A stretch of 15,918 bases of DNA. It comes from an uncultured Actinomyces sp. (GTDB taxonomy: Bacteria; Actinomycetota; Actinomycetes; Actinomycetales; Actinomycetaceae). The position numbers were made by a program, and so were the translations under genes. The notes under the pieces were generated by a model. The model was not told the origin of the DNA and did not search any database. It was given only the letters and a program-made list of their open reading frames with translations. Of the stretch, positions 7,012 through 15,918 are shown piece by piece; positions within the stretch are counted from its first letter, which is position 1; each line of letters begins with the position of its first letter. The stretch covers positions 1-15,918 of the forward strand of contig CAJZDJ010000042.1 of NCBI GenBank assembly GCA_915063485.1, written 5' to 3'.

Positions 7012-7416
7012 CTATACATAGCCGCCTGCACGCGGAGCAGCTGAATCGGCCCAGGCCACCAGCGCCGAATGGAATTCTTCAGCCATAGCCAGCTCATATG
7101 AGGTCTGCCCGTAGGTGAGAGTCACTTCCACCACGCTGCCGCCATTAACTCGACGACGCGGCTGGCTTAACTCCACAAACCTGCGTTCAATGCGCAGGCG
7201 CGGGCTGGGTGAGGCGGACACGATGCGATACCAGTCAAGGGTTTCACTACGCATCTGGGCGATGCCGCCCATCCAACCAGATTTAACGGCTAGCGCACAC
7301 TCGAAAGCCCCCACTCGGGCAGATAGCGTACGCAGACGAACAAAAAACAGTACTAGCGCGATTAGCGCCGCAACCAGTGCAATTAGACCCCATACCCAGA
7401 CAGCGTGCATAGGCAC
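7012..7416 (-). CDS. DUF2550 family membrane-anchored protein
   Basis: 134 residues from GTG at 7416 (ATG at 7410 is nearly equivalent). One N-terminal helix (about 8-28) is followed by a short arginine-rich stretch and a small soluble domain. The pattern of an N-terminal helix, CALAVKSGWMGGIAQMRSE, LDWYRIVSASPSPR and a later ELAMAEEFHSALVAW matches the actinobacterial DUF2550 family. The function is unknown. Family members sit directly after atpC in many actinobacteria (the Rv1312 position in Mycobacterium tuberculosis), as here. The start shares one base with the atpC stop (TAGTG), so translation is probably coupled and the gene belongs to the ATP synthase operon. Confidence 0.82.
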   Translation of the reverse strand: MPMHAVWVWGLIALVAALIALVLFFVRLRTLSARVGAFECALAVKSGWMGGIAQMRSETLDWYRIVSASPSPRLRIERRFVELSQPRRRVNGGSVVEVTLTYGQTSYELAMAEEFHSALVAWADSAAPRAGGYV

Positions 7417-7760
7417 TAGTCTAGGTCGTCACCATCCAAAGCAGCGAGAGCGACGTGCTCAACCTTGGTATCTACCTCGATGCTTTCGACATCGAGGCTG
7501 CCAACTTCGTCCTCACCCACAGCGTCGGCGGCCACGGTGACCTGGTCATGGTCAACTGAACAGAATCCCCCACGCACATGCACACGGTAGGGCTTATCGC
7601 CCTCCACCTGCACATATCCGTCACCAAGAAGGGCCAGCACCGGGGCGCGGCCAGGTAGTACACCCAGTGCGCCGGTGACGGTGGGCAGCGAAACGCTGTC
7701 TGCCTGCCCGCTGAATACCTGCCTGCGCAGGGAGACAATCTCAACGTTTAGCTTGCTCAC
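7416..7760 (-). CDS. atpC: ATP synthase F1 subunit epsilon
   Basis: 114-residue epsilon subunit, part of the rotor stalk joining gamma to the c-ring and a regulator of ATP hydrolysis. The N-terminal beta-sandwich is clear: LNVEIVSLRRQVFSG, VSLPTVTGALGVLPGRAPVLALL and RVHVRGGFCSVDHDQVTVAAD. After about residue 85 there is only an acidic tail ending in DGDDLD, so the two-helix C-terminal domain that inhibits hydrolysis in E. coli is missing or reduced. This is short compared with about 121 residues in mycobacteria and 138 in E. coli. The start is GTG with AGGAG six bases upstream. Unusually, 157 bp separate it from atpD. Confidence 0.94.
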   Translation of the reverse strand: MSKLNVEIVSLRRQVFSGQADSVSLPTVTGALGVLPGRAPVLALLGDGYVQVEGDKPYRVHVRGGFCSVDHDQVTVAADAVGEDEVGSLDVESIEVDTKVEHVALAALDGDDLD

Positions 7761-7795
7761 TTTTTTCTCCTGGCTTGGTTAATTTACTGCCGTTA

Positions 7796-7813
7796 CGTCA
7801 CTGGGGCGTCACT
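7796..7813. repeat. Direct repeat in the atpD-atpC gap
   Basis: CGTCACT occurs at 7796-7802 and 7807-7813, exactly 11 bp apart, so both copies face the same side of the helix. They lie 35-55 bp upstream of the atpC start. This could be a regulator site or chance; no known operator is recognised. Confidence 0.25.
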
Positions 7814-7879
7814 TAATTTCCGACGACGCCGCCCACCCCACTGCCGGAGCTAAACTGCCGGGGCTAGGGGCGCCGTCGC

Positions 7880-7909
7880 CGTCCCGCCCAGGTAACCCCA
7901 GGCGGGACG
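7880..7909 (-). promoter_or_regulatory. Hairpin between atpD and atpC
   Basis: A perfect 9-bp inverted repeat (CGTCCCGCC at 7880-7888, complement 7901-7909) with a 12-base loop begins nine bases after the atpD stop. There is no U-tract downstream, so it looks less like a full terminator than an attenuator or an RNA-stability element lowering atpC relative to the genes before it. The rest of the 157-bp gap holds a doubled ACTGCCGG (about 7840-7860) and no small gene that I can support. Confidence 0.5.
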
Positions 7910-7917
7910 TAAGCCGA

Positions 7918-9348
<1,431 letters not shown>

Positions 9349-9378
9349 TTATCGTTCTTCCGTGTTCTATCTGGGCGT

Positions 9379-10323
9379 TTACTTTCCCGCCAGGGCGTCA
9401 GCACCGGAAACAATTTCGGTGATTTCCTGGGTGATTTCACCCTGTCGAGCGGCGTTTGCCAGACGGGTGTAAGTAGTGATGAGTTCTTCGGCGTTGTCGG
9501 TGGCCGTGTGCATGGCACGCTGACGGCTAGCCAACTCACTGGCGGCGCTTTGCAGCAGCGCGTCATTGATACGGCTGGCCACATAGCGCGGCAGTAGGGC
9601 GTTGAGTACTTCCGCACTGGAAGGCTCAAACTCATACAGCGGCATGGCGGCAGTTTCTTCAGCGTGGAAACGCTCCTGGGCGGCGGCCACGTCTTCACGG
9701 ACCAATTCACCGGGACCTTCCACATCCACTACGCGCAGCGGCAGCATACGGCGTACTTCCGGCACCTGGGTAACCATGGTTTTGAAACGCGTAAAGACGA
9801 TGTGCACTTCGCTTACGGCGCCGTCTTCAGGTTTAGCCAGGAAGGTGCTGAGCAAAGTTGCCGAAATATCGTCAATCATCTGCGCACTGGGACGGTCAGA
9901 CTCGCCCACCCAAGATTTTTCTACCGGACGGTCGCGGAAGGAGAAGTAGCCTTGCGCGCGGCGACCGCAGGTGTAGATCACCGGCTCTTTACCCTCTTCA
10001 ACCAGGTGCTCGATGAGGCGTTCACTTTCACGCAGAATGGTGGCCGAGTAAGCCCCAGCCATACCACGGTCAGAGGTAACCACCAGTACCGCTACCCGGT
10101 TGGTGTCGGTGCGTTCACGGGTAATGGGGTGGTCTAAGCCTGAGTAGGAGGCTACTGCCGCCACTGCGCGAGATAGCGCCGCATTGTAAGGACCCGAGCT
10201 CTGGGCGGCATCGCGGGCCGCGCCAATGCGCGAGGCAGCGATTAGCTCCATAGCCCTAAACACCTTTTTGAGGGTGCGGGTGGAGTTAATCCTCTGCTTA
10301 TAAACGCGTTGTGCTCCAGCCAC
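9379..10323 (-). CDS. atpG: ATP synthase F1 subunit gamma
   Basis: 314-residue gamma subunit, the coiled-coil axle of F1. The N-terminal helix (AGAQRVYKQRINSTRTLKKV, then MELIAASRI), the SDRGMAGAYS strand and the C-terminal helix with ASRQRAMHTATDNA and ITQEITEIVSGADA are all conserved. At 314 residues it is about 25 longer than the E. coli protein; the extra length lies mainly in a charged segment around 225-245 (GPGELVREDVAAAQERFHAEE), not in the place of the mycobacterial gamma loop. Translation starts at GTG 10323, one base after the atpA stop, so coupling is likely. It sits between atpA and atpD as in almost all bacteria. Confidence 0.97.
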   Translation of the reverse strand: MAGAQRVYKQRINSTRTLKKVFRAMELIAASRIGAARDAAQSSGPYNAALSRAVAAVASYSGLDHPITRERTDTNRVAVLVVTSDRGMAGAYSATILRESERLIEHLVEEGKEPVIYTCGRRAQGYFSFRDRPVEKSWVGESDRPSAQMIDDISATLLSTFLAKPEDGAVSEVHIVFTRFKTMVTQVPEVRRMLPLRVVDVEGPGELVREDVAAAQERFHAEETAAMPLYEFEPSSAEVLNALLPRYVASRINDALLQSAASELASRQRAMHTATDNAEELITTYTRLANAARQGEITQEITEIVSGADALAGK

Positions 10324-10324
10324 C

Positions 10325-11959
10325 TCAGCCTCGCTTGACTTCGATCTGCTCTACGGTGTGCTCAGCAGCAGGGGCGTCCTCAAGCTCAGCCACCTCGGCG
10401 TCTAGCAGTGCGCCGTCGCCCATGAAGGTGGTACGGAAAGCCTCAACGGCCTTACGCAGCTTGTCTTCAGTCTCATCGGTCAGCTGACCGGTGGTGGCGA
10501 TGGTCTCTAGTACGTCGGTTTCAGAGTGCAGGTAGTTGAGCATCTCCTTCTCGAAACGAGATACGTCCTTAAGGGCGACGTCGTCGAGGTAACCGTTGGT
10601 ACCTGCCCACACACTGGCTACCTGGTCCTGGACCTTGTAGGGGGTGTACTGAGGCTGCTTTAGCAGTTCCATCAGGCGAGCACCACGGGTGAGCTGGGCG
10701 CGCGTGGCGGCGTCCAGGTCGGAGGCGAACATGGCGAAAGCCTGCATGGAGCGGTACTGGGCCAGGGTGATCTTGAGGGTACCGGAGACCTTCTTCATGG
10801 CCTTGATCTGTGCGGCACCACCCACACGGGATACCGAGACACCTACGTCAACAGCCGGGCGCTGGTCAGAGTTGAACAGGTCGGACTGCAGGAAGATCTG
10901 GCCGTCGGTAATAGAAATGACGTTGGTGGGGATGTAGGCCGAAACGTCGTTGGCTTTGGTCTCGATGATGGGCAGACCGGTCATGGAACCGCCACCGAGG
11001 TCATCGGATAGCTTGGAGCAACGCTCTAGCAGGCGAGAGTGCAGGTAGAAGACGTCGCCGGGGTAGGCTTCACGGCCCGGGGGACGACGCAGCAGCAGCG
11101 ACACTGCACGGTAGGCTTCAGCCTGCTTGGATAGGTCATCGAAAACAATCAGCACGTGCTTGGAGTTGTACATCCAGTGCTGACCGATGGCGCTACCGGT
11201 GTAGGGAGCCAGGTACTTGAAGCCGGCCGGGTCTGAAGCGGGCGAGGCCACGATGGTGGTGTATTCCAGCGCGCCGGCCTCTTCCAGGGTGCGACGCACC
11301 GAGGCGATGGTAGAGCCCTTCTGGCCGATGGCTACATAGATGCAGCGCACCTGCTTGCTGGGGTCACCGCTGAGCCAGTTGTCACGCTGGTTCAAGATGG
11401 TGTCCAGAGCGATAGCGGTCTTACCGGTCTGACGGTCACCAATGATCAGCTGGCGCTGGCCACGACCGATCGGGATCATGGAGTCGATGGCCTTAAGACC
11501 GGTCTGCAGCGGCTCGTGCACGCTCTTACGCTGCATAACGCCGGGAGCCTGTAGCTCCAGAGCGCGGCGTCCTTCTAGATCGGTGATGTCGCCTAGACCG
11601 TCGATGGGGTTACCCAGCGGGTCTACTACACGGCCCAGGTAGCCGTCACCGACCGGCACGGACAGTACCTCGCCGGTACGGCGTACAGCCTGTCCTTCTT
11701 CAATGCCGGTGTAGTCACCTAGAACGACGACGCCGATCTGGCGCTCTTCCAGGTTCATGGCCATGCCTAGGGTGCCGTCTTCGAAAGACAGCAGCTCGTT
11801 GGCCATGGTGCCGGCCAGCCCCTCCACGTGGGCGATACCGTCGGCAGCAAACACGACCTGACCGACTTCTTCACCGGCCACGTCGGTGGCTCGGTAGGAG
11901 CTAACAAACTCATTTAGAGCACTGCGAATCTCTGCAGGAGAGATACTCAGCTCAGCCAT
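10325..11959 (-). CDS. atpA: ATP synthase F1 subunit alpha
   Basis: 544-residue non-catalytic nucleotide-binding subunit. The start is taken as ATG 11959 ([15 protein letters not shown]), which has AAGGAA at 11972-11967; an upstream GTG at 11998 would add 13 non-conserved residues. Walker A is GDRQTGKT (174-181), the Walker B region is VLIVFDD, and the arginine-finger region ([11 protein letters not shown]) is conserved. The C-terminus carries an acidic tail of roughly 25-30 residues ([19 protein letters not shown], then a short basic end) beyond the E. coli protein, similar in placement to the mycobacterial alpha extension that represses ATP hydrolysis. It follows atpH by 45 bp and is joined to atpG by a single base. 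Confidence 0.98.
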   Translation of the reverse strand: MAELSISPAEIRSALNEFVSSYRATDVAGEEVGQVVFAADGIAHVEGLAGTMANELLSFEDGTLGMAMNLEERQIGVVVLGDYTGIEEGQAVRRTGEVLSVPVGDGYLGRVVDPLGNPIDGLGDITDLEGRRALELQAPGVMQRKSVHEPLQTGLKAIDSMIPIGRGQRQLIIGDRQTGKTAIALDTILNQRDNWLSGDPSKQVRCIYVAIGQKGSTIASVRRTLEEAGALEYTTIVASPASDPAGFKYLAPYTGSAIGQHWMYNSKHVLIVFDDLSKQAEAYRAVSLLLRRPPGREAYPGDVFYLHSRLLERCSKLSDDLGGGSMTGLPIIETKANDVSAYIPTNVISITDGQIFLQSDLFNSDQRPAVDVGVSVSRVGGAAQIKAMKKVSGTLKITLAQYRSMQAFAMFASDLDAATRAQLTRGARLMELLKQPQYTPYKVQDQVASVWAGTNGYLDDVALKDVSRFEKEMLNYLHSETDVLETIATTGQLTDETEDKLRKAVEAFRTTFMGDGALLDAEVAELEDAPAAEHTVEQIEVKRG

Positions 11960-12004
11960 ATTGCGGTTCCTTACCTCATTTACTGCCGTTACCGGCACGA
12001 ATGT

Positions 12005-12796
12005 TTAAGCGATTTGGGTGCGCAGTGCCTTGAGGGCGCTGCGGGTGGTGTTGTCGTATAGACGCTCGTCGACCAGGATGCGCAGGCCCCCGATTACCTC
12101 AGGGTCTACCTCTAGGTGCAGTTCGACGTCGTGCCCGGTGCGTTTGGCTAGGGCCTTGATCAGGCGCTGCTGCTGGGCTTGGGTTAGCTCGACGGCGCTG
12201 GTCACGTTGGCAATCACTAGGCCCCGACGACGTGCGGCAAGCTCGCATACACGGCGCAGGTTGTAGGTGATGCCGGCACGCACCTCGTGGCGGGCACACC
12301 ACACTAGGAGGGTCAGCGCAGCTTCTGAAAGCTGGCTTTCAAACAACCTGGTGGCTAGCTGCGCGCGCTGGTCTGGGGTGCTAAGGCGTGAGGGGTCCAG
12401 AGCTTGACGTAGCTGCCGGTCGTGCTTTAGCACGTTAATTACCGCGAAGAGCTCATCTTCAACTGGCACTGAGGCACTGACCGAGCCGGCAATAACCGAT
12501 TCGATACCAAGATCGTGCATACGTGTCAGTAGCTTGATGGGGTCTAGCCAGTGGCCGGTCACCAGTTCACAAAGCTGCTTCACAACTGCTGCATCCGCTG
12601 TGCCGGTAAAGACTTCACGTGCCAGTTTCTGCTTATCCGCATTGGAACGGGCAGGGTCGGTAAGTGAGTTAAGTAGCGGACGATTTTCAGCAATGATGTG
12701 GGCTACGCCCAGCATCTGGCGACCTAGCACCACGGAGCGCTTTCCACCGGCGGCTAGCTGTCTAGCCCAGACTTTGGCTGTGAGCTCGGCGCTCAT
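12005..12796 (-). CDS. atpH: ATP synthase F1 subunit delta
   Basis: 263-residue delta subunit, which links the F1 head to the b-subunit peripheral stalk. The C-terminal half holds the conserved core (LTQAQQQRLIKALAKRTG, then VDPEVIGGLRILVDERLYDNTTRSALKAL). It is about 85 residues longer than the E. coli delta, as in Streptomyces and related actinobacteria. It is not fused to a second b domain as in mycobacteria, since a separate atpF precedes it. The start is ATG 12796, which shares one base with the atpF stop (TGATG); a TTG one codon earlier is also possible. Little SD is seen, consistent with reinitiation after atpF. Confidence 0.95.
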   Translation of the reverse strand: MSAELTAKVWARQLAAGGKRSVVLGRQMLGVAHIIAENRPLLNSLTDPARSNADKQKLAREVFTGTADAAVVKQLCELVTGHWLDPIKLLTRMHDLGIESVIAGSVSASVPVEDELFAVINVLKHDRQLRQALDPSRLSTPDQRAQLATRLFESQLSEAALTLLVWCARHEVRAGITYNLRRVCELAARRRGLVIANVTSAVELTQAQQQRLIKALAKRTGHDVELHLEVDPEVIGGLRILVDERLYDNTTRSALKALRTQIA

Positions 12797-13365
12797 CAAC
12801 GCACACTCGCTTCGGTTTCAAGCTGGGCGATAGATTCGTCGATTAGACGTGCTGCCGCCTTGGGGTCCGATAGCTCGGCGCGCAGTAGCTTTTCGGCAAT
12901 TTCGGTTGCCAGCAGGCCTACTTCGCTGCGTAGAGCTTCACGGGCTGCACCGGTTTCAGCTTCAAGCTGGCGCTTGGAGGCCGCCAGGGCTTTATCAGCT
13001 TCTCCCTCAGCGTTGACGCGGGCCTGGGTGAGGATATGTTCAGCCTCACTGTGGGCCTTGTCGCGTAGCGCAGCAGCGTCGCGACGGGCGCCTTCAACCA
13101 GTTCCGCAGCCTCTTTCTGGGTGCGGGTGCGGTCAGATTTTGCCTGTTCGGCGAAGTCCAGACCAGCCTGAATCTTGGCAGTACGCTCATCTAGGATCGC
13201 GGTGAACTTAGGCAGCGCGTACTTAAGTAGCACGACGGCGATCACAACGAAGCACAGCGAACCCCAGATCAGGTCAGCTGGCTCTGGCAGCAGGATGGAG
13301 TGCTCGCTGTGTTCGCTAGAGTGCGCGGCAGCGAGCACAGCGGTATATACGCTGGCTGATGCCAT
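12796..13365 (-). CDS. atpF: ATP synthase Fo subunit b
   Basis: 189-residue b subunit of the peripheral stalk. A short N-terminal segment is followed by one transmembrane helix (about 33-49, IWGSLCFVVIAVVLLKYALP), then the conserved start of the stalk (FTAILDERTAKIQAGLDFAEQAK) and a long charged Ala/Glu/Lys/Arg-rich coiled coil to the C-terminus. Length is in the usual range. The ATG at 13365 is five bases after the atpE stop and lacks a good SD, so expression probably depends on translation of atpE. It overlaps atpH by one base. Confidence 0.96.
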   Translation of the reverse strand: MASASVYTAVLAAAHSSEHSEHSILLPEPADLIWGSLCFVVIAVVLLKYALPKFTAILDERTAKIQAGLDFAEQAKSDRTRTQKEAAELVEGARRDAAALRDKAHSEAEHILTQARVNAEGEADKALAASKRQLEAETGAAREALRSEVGLLATEIAEKLLRAELSDPKAAARLIDESIAQLETEASVR

Positions 13366-13370
13366 GATGA

Positions 13371-13618
<248 letters not shown>

Positions 13619-13673
13619 ATGGTCTTTGTTAGTTAAGGATAGCTTTGTTTGCCTAAGTTAAGTATCTAGGCGA

Positions 13674-14495
13674 TCAGTGGGCGGAAATCGAAGTGTCGAT
13701 GTAGACCGCCGTCAGCAGGGCGAAGATGTATGCCTGCAAGACAGCCACGAAAGCTTCAAACAGGATGAACACCAGGCCCAGCCCCAAAGTGACTACACCC
13801 AGGCCCTTAATCCAGCCGCTGGCCTCAAAGAACAGAGCGTTTGTGGCCAGGAAGCACAGGGCTAGCAGGATGTGTCCAGAAACCATGTTGGCCAAAAGAC
13901 GTAGTGTCAAAGTCACTGGCCGCATGATGAAGGTGGAGAAGATTTCAATGGGGGTTACTAGCACGTAGAGCACCCCGGGCACACCTTTAGGCATGGTTTG
14001 GTCTTTGAAGAACTTGAACGGATTGCCGTGCGAGGCCTTAATACCTGCTGCCACAAAGATGACGTAGGCGAAGATGGCGAACACTAGCGGCATACCGATT
14101 ACCGAGGTACCTGCCACCTGCAGGCCTGGGATAATTCCGGCTAGGTTCATAAACAAGATGCCTAGGAAAACTACGGTCAGTACCGGCGTGTAGCGCACAG
14201 CGCGACGCGGACCTAGTACGTCTTCAGCTACGTTTTTGCGCACGAATTCCAGCAGCATTTCCAGCATGTTTTGGAAACGTCCAGGCACCAGCTTGGCGCG
14301 CGCAGCCCCGATCCCAAATGCCAGCACTAACACTAGCGTCATGATGATGCGTACCAGCATGATGCGGTTGAGCTCAAACGGGGTGTTCAAGAATGCTAAC
14401 GCTGGAGGAAAGAAGTCATCGATGCTTGGTGGCACAAATCCACCTTTCGCGGCTACAGCCGTGACCAGCTGAGCGGGTGCGGTTACATCCAGCAC
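13674..14495 (-). CDS. atpB: ATP synthase Fo subunit a
   Basis: 273-residue a subunit with about five to six hydrophobic helices forming the proton half-channels next to the c-ring. The essential arginine is Arg199 in RPVTLTLRLLANMVSGH (E. coli Arg210), and the C-terminal helix AVLQAYIFALLTAVYID keeps the conserved Gln254 and Tyr256. The N-terminal FVPPSIDDFFP is characteristic of actinobacterial AtpB. The start is GTG 14495 with an AGGGGG-rich SD about five to six bases upstream. A GTG at residue 21 is an alternative but would cut into the conserved N-terminus. A 172-bp gap separates it from atpI and 99 bp from atpE. Confidence 0.96.
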   Translation of the reverse strand: MLDVTAPAQLVTAVAAKGGFVPPSIDDFFPPALAFLNTPFELNRIMLVRIIMTLVLVLAFGIGAARAKLVPGRFQNMLEMLLEFVRKNVAEDVLGPRRAVRYTPVLTVVFLGILFMNLAGIIPGLQVAGTSVIGMPLVFAIFAYVIFVAAGIKASHGNPFKFFKDQTMPKGVPGVLYVLVTPIEIFSTFIMRPVTLTLRLLANMVSGHILLALCFLATNALFFEASGWIKGLGVVTLGLGLVFILFEAFVAVLQAYIFALLTAVYIDTSISAH

Positions 14496-14530
14496 CGAGG
14501 CCCCCCTTTGGTTGATGGTTTAGGTTTCAT
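14483..14530 (-). CDS. Tiny leader frame overlapping the atpB start (speculative)
   Basis: ATG at 14530 opens a 15-codon frame (MKPKPSTKGGPRCWM) that ends in TAA at 14485-14483, overlapping the first codons of atpB in another frame. No SD is visible before it. If translated, it could couple ribosome arrival to the atpB GTG start. It is short enough to be chance and is listed only as a possibility. Confidence 0.15.
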   Translation of the reverse strand: MKPKPSTKGGPRCWM

Positions 14531-14668
14531 AAAACTACTGCGTCTCGGCTATTCACCTTACAGCAATTCCTAAGTATCTATTGTGCTCCTAAAGCTTCAT
14601 TGAAAGCACGCCTTAGTACCTAGCTACAGTCGCTTAAGTCACAGCAGCAACTCTTTTAGCAGAATTAC
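14496..14668 (-). other. atpI-atpB intergenic leader
   Basis: 172 bp, visibly more A/T-rich than its surroundings. On the minus strand it contains TTGCTG twice, a weak hairpin (GTGCT..AGCAC, 14582-14608), an internal AGGAG not followed by an acceptable start, and the short frame at 14483-14530. -10-like sequences (TAGCTA, TAGATA) are present but none pairs with a good -35 at normal spacing, so I cannot define a promoter. An internal promoter or processing site for atpB is plausible. Confidence 0.3.
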
Positions 14669-15106
14669 TTAGGACGTTGGCCCCGACTTTGAGTCAATTG
14701 TCTCTACATATACCCTATTACCTGTAGCTAAACTCACTACTTGCGTTAAGGTTAAACCCACCAGAATTACAGCTAAAGACAGTACAAAGTAGCGCGGGTT
14801 AACTGCTTTATCACCCAAGTTTTTTAGCACTATTAGGCAACCGATCATTACCAGCACTTTGAGCGCGAAGTCGATCATGACCCCTGAGCCGGCCAGCTGC
14901 GGGTAGCGCTCCCAGGGAATGTACAAGATCGCGGCGGTCACCAGGCTCAGCAATAGGCCCGCTGCCCCACCCCAGGCCAGCCCAGCCGCCTTGGCTCCCT
15001 CTAGCGCGAAGGAGATCCCCAAGCTTAGGCAGGCAAGGATCAGTCCAACCGCTAAGCAGCGGCGGGCGGTGCGGCGAAAGTTATCGGTGGCGCTTAGGTG
15101 GCTCAT
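14669..15106 (-). CDS. atpI: AtpI-like ATP synthase accessory membrane protein
   Basis: 145 residues with four predicted transmembrane helices (about 17-35, 39-63, 72-94 and 105-127), a charged N-terminus and a polar C-terminus. Position directly upstream of atpB, length and helix count match the poorly conserved ATP synthase protein I group, thought to help assemble the c-ring or carry Mg2+. Sequence similarity within this group is low, so identification rests mostly on context. The ATG at 15106 has only a weak SD and lies 33 bp after the preceding frame. The protein keeps an internal acidic residue next to a lysine in helix 3 (VMIDFALK). Confidence 0.72.
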   Translation of the reverse strand: MSHLSATDNFRRTARRCLAVGLILACLSLGISFALEGAKAAGLAWGGAAGLLLSLVTAAILYIPWERYPQLAGSGVMIDFALKVLVMIGCLIVLKNLGDKAVNPRYFVLSLAVILVGLTLTQVVSLATGNRVYVETIDSKSGPTS

Positions 15107-15139
15107 TTGGCTCGCTTATTTGGTTAGTTACCGGCGCTT

Positions 15140-15918
15140 TTAAATTACCGGCACTCCGGTGGGGTTGGTGTCGTCGTCATCCTCGTCTTCCCATAGGGAT
15201 TGGTTGGGGACGACGTCGTAGCGCACGTTGGGGTTGCGCGGGGCCTGCCATACCGGGCTGCTGTTAGCGCCGGCTCCGTAAGGGCCTTGTGGGCTCGACG
15301 GCGGCTGCGGACTCACCGGCACAGCGGGCTGCTGGCTCGACGGCGGCTGCGGACTCGCCGGCACAGCGGGCTGCGGGCTCGACGGCGCGGCAGGCAGTGG
15401 GGTCGACGGCGCGCCAGCCTGGCTGGGTGCAGCTGCAGGCGCTTGGGCGGCCAGCGTCACTTGCTGGGGCGGGACTACCTGCTGGACAGCAGCCGCCTGT
15501 ACAGGCAGAGCGGCTGCTGACTGCATTGCAGTCGGGGCGGCCGGGGTGAGCGCAACAGCCTGAGCGTCCTGGGTAAAAGGCTGCTCTGGCGTAGTAGCGG
15601 CATGGCGGCCAGCTCGACGTCGTCGCGTCTGCACAGCAGGCTCTGCGCCCTGCGTTTGCCCAGCTTGAGTTGCTGGAGCAACCGGCACAGTTAGCTTAGA
15701 TGCGGTGACATCAGCGGGCGAGTTGGCCGCAAAATAGGATGAAGGCGCAGATTGCGTTGAGGGTGCACTAAGGCTTGAAGGTGCATTCAAATCAGCACTT
15801 GAGGACGCCGTCGAGGCCGCACTAACGCTAGAAGCAGCAGAGGCAGCACTAGCCGGCTCAGCCGACTGTAGCCAAGGCGGCGTGGTCGAGCGTGGCTTAA
15901 GCCTAGAGCGGCGGGTCC
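15140..15918 (-). CDS. Partial: Pro/Ala/Ser/Gln-rich tail of an upstream protein (possibly WecA-like transferase)
   Basis: The frame has no stop and no ATG/GTG/TTG between the first in-window start-like TTG at 15790 and the right edge, so the gene almost certainly begins outside the window; 258 codons are visible. It opens with a basic stretch (TRRSRLKPRSTTPPWLQ), then low-complexity Ala/Ser/Pro/Gln sequence, a basic QTRRRRAGRHA patch, tandem 14-residue repeats (SSPQPAVPASPQPP) and an acidic end (LWEDEDDDDTNPTGVPVI). No folded domain, helix or motif is visible; it looks disordered. In many actinobacteria the gene before atpI is the WecA/MraY-like undecaprenyl-phosphate GlcNAc-1-phosphate transferase, and this could be its cytoplasmic C-terminal tail. 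That identity is inference from synteny only. Confidence 0.6.
   Translation of the reverse strand, partial: TRRSRLKPRSTTPPWLQSAEPASAASAASSVSAASTASSSADLNAPSSLSAPSTQSAPSSYFAANSPADVTASKLTVPVAPATQAGQTQGAEPAVQTRRRRAGRHAATTPEQPFTQDAQAVALTPAAPTAMQSAAALPVQAAAVQQVVPPQQVTLAAQAPAAAPSQAGAPSTPLPAAPSSPQPAVPASPQPPSSQQPAVPVSPQPPSSPQGPYGAGANSSPVWQAPRNPNVRYDVVPNQSLWEDEDDDDTNPTGVPVI
15293..15387 (-). repeat. 42-bp tandem repeat inside the partial gene
   Basis: A 42-bp unit starting at 15293, 15335 and 15377 (two full copies and about 11 bases of a third) encodes the 14-residue repeats SSPQPAVPASPQPP and SSQQPAVPVSPQPP. The two full copies differ at only a few bases, so the duplication is recent or is kept similar. 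The unit is a multiple of three, so copy-number change would alter tail length without breaking the frame. Confidence 0.85.

Noticed and set aside
9664..10137. 157-codon plus-strand open frame opposite atpG
   Set aside because: It lies wholly inside a conserved gene, the translation has no recognisable domain, and no promoter or SD is seen.
11960..11998. GTG start for atpA at 11998
   Set aside because: It adds 13 residues not seen in the family, and a clear AAGGAA precedes the ATG at 11959.
13674..14530. Frameshift at the start of atpB suggested by an upstream ATG in another frame
   Set aside because: AtpB is complete from the GTG at 14495 with a good SD and the expected N-terminus, so no sequence error or frameshift needs to be invoked.
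15293..15387. CRISPR-like repeats
   Set aside because: The 42-bp units are directly adjacent, without spacers, and are in frame within a coding region.

Overview
The window comes from a moderately GC-rich actinobacterium, most likely in or near the Actinomycetaceae. Several things point there: a NucS/EndoMS mismatch endonuclease, a DUF2550 membrane protein directly after atpC, a long actinobacterial ATP synthase delta subunit, an alpha subunit with an acidic C-terminal tail, frequent GTG/TTG starts, and promoter elements placed for leaderless transcripts. The genus cannot be fixed from this sequence. Nearly everything is conserved housekeeping DNA, with no mobile element, CRISPR array, rRNA or tRNA. 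All genes are on the minus strand except two small ones near the left end.

Left part (1-1700): exonuclease III (xth) on the minus strand diverges from acylphosphatase and an 83-residue two-helix membrane protein on the plus strand. The plus-strand pair ends in a strong bidirectional terminator whose left arm contains the stop codon of the membrane protein.

Middle (1775-6114, minus strand): nagA (GlcNAc-6-phosphate deacetylase), then a long perfect inverted repeat, a HAD-family sugar-phosphatase-like gene, glyA and folD. glyA and folD overlap by GTGA and form a one-carbon folate pair: SHMT makes 5,10-methylene-THF and FolD interconverts it with methenyl- and formyl-THF.

Right part (6201-15918, minus strand): the F1Fo ATP synthase cluster in the order atpI-B-E-F-H-A-G-D-C, followed by a DUF2550 gene and nucS. 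Genes are tightly packed (1-base overlaps at atpF/atpH and atpC/DUF2550; 1-5 base gaps at atpA/atpG and atpE/atpF). There are three larger gaps with possible RNA structure: atpI-atpB, atpB-atpE and atpD-atpC. Upstream of atpI, an open frame runs off the right edge. It encodes a Pro/Ala/Ser/Gln-rich low-complexity tail with 14-residue tandem repeats, probably the disordered C-terminus of the WecA/MraY-like transferase usually found at this place in actinobacteria.

I found no convincing undescribed system. The observations most worth a second look are the structured 157-bp gap between atpD and atpC, the 17-bp perfect inverted repeat between nagA and the HAD gene, an insertion in NagA, a tiny frame overlapping the atpB start, the repeat-bearing tail at the right edge, and the lack of the usual bacterial depletion of CTAG.
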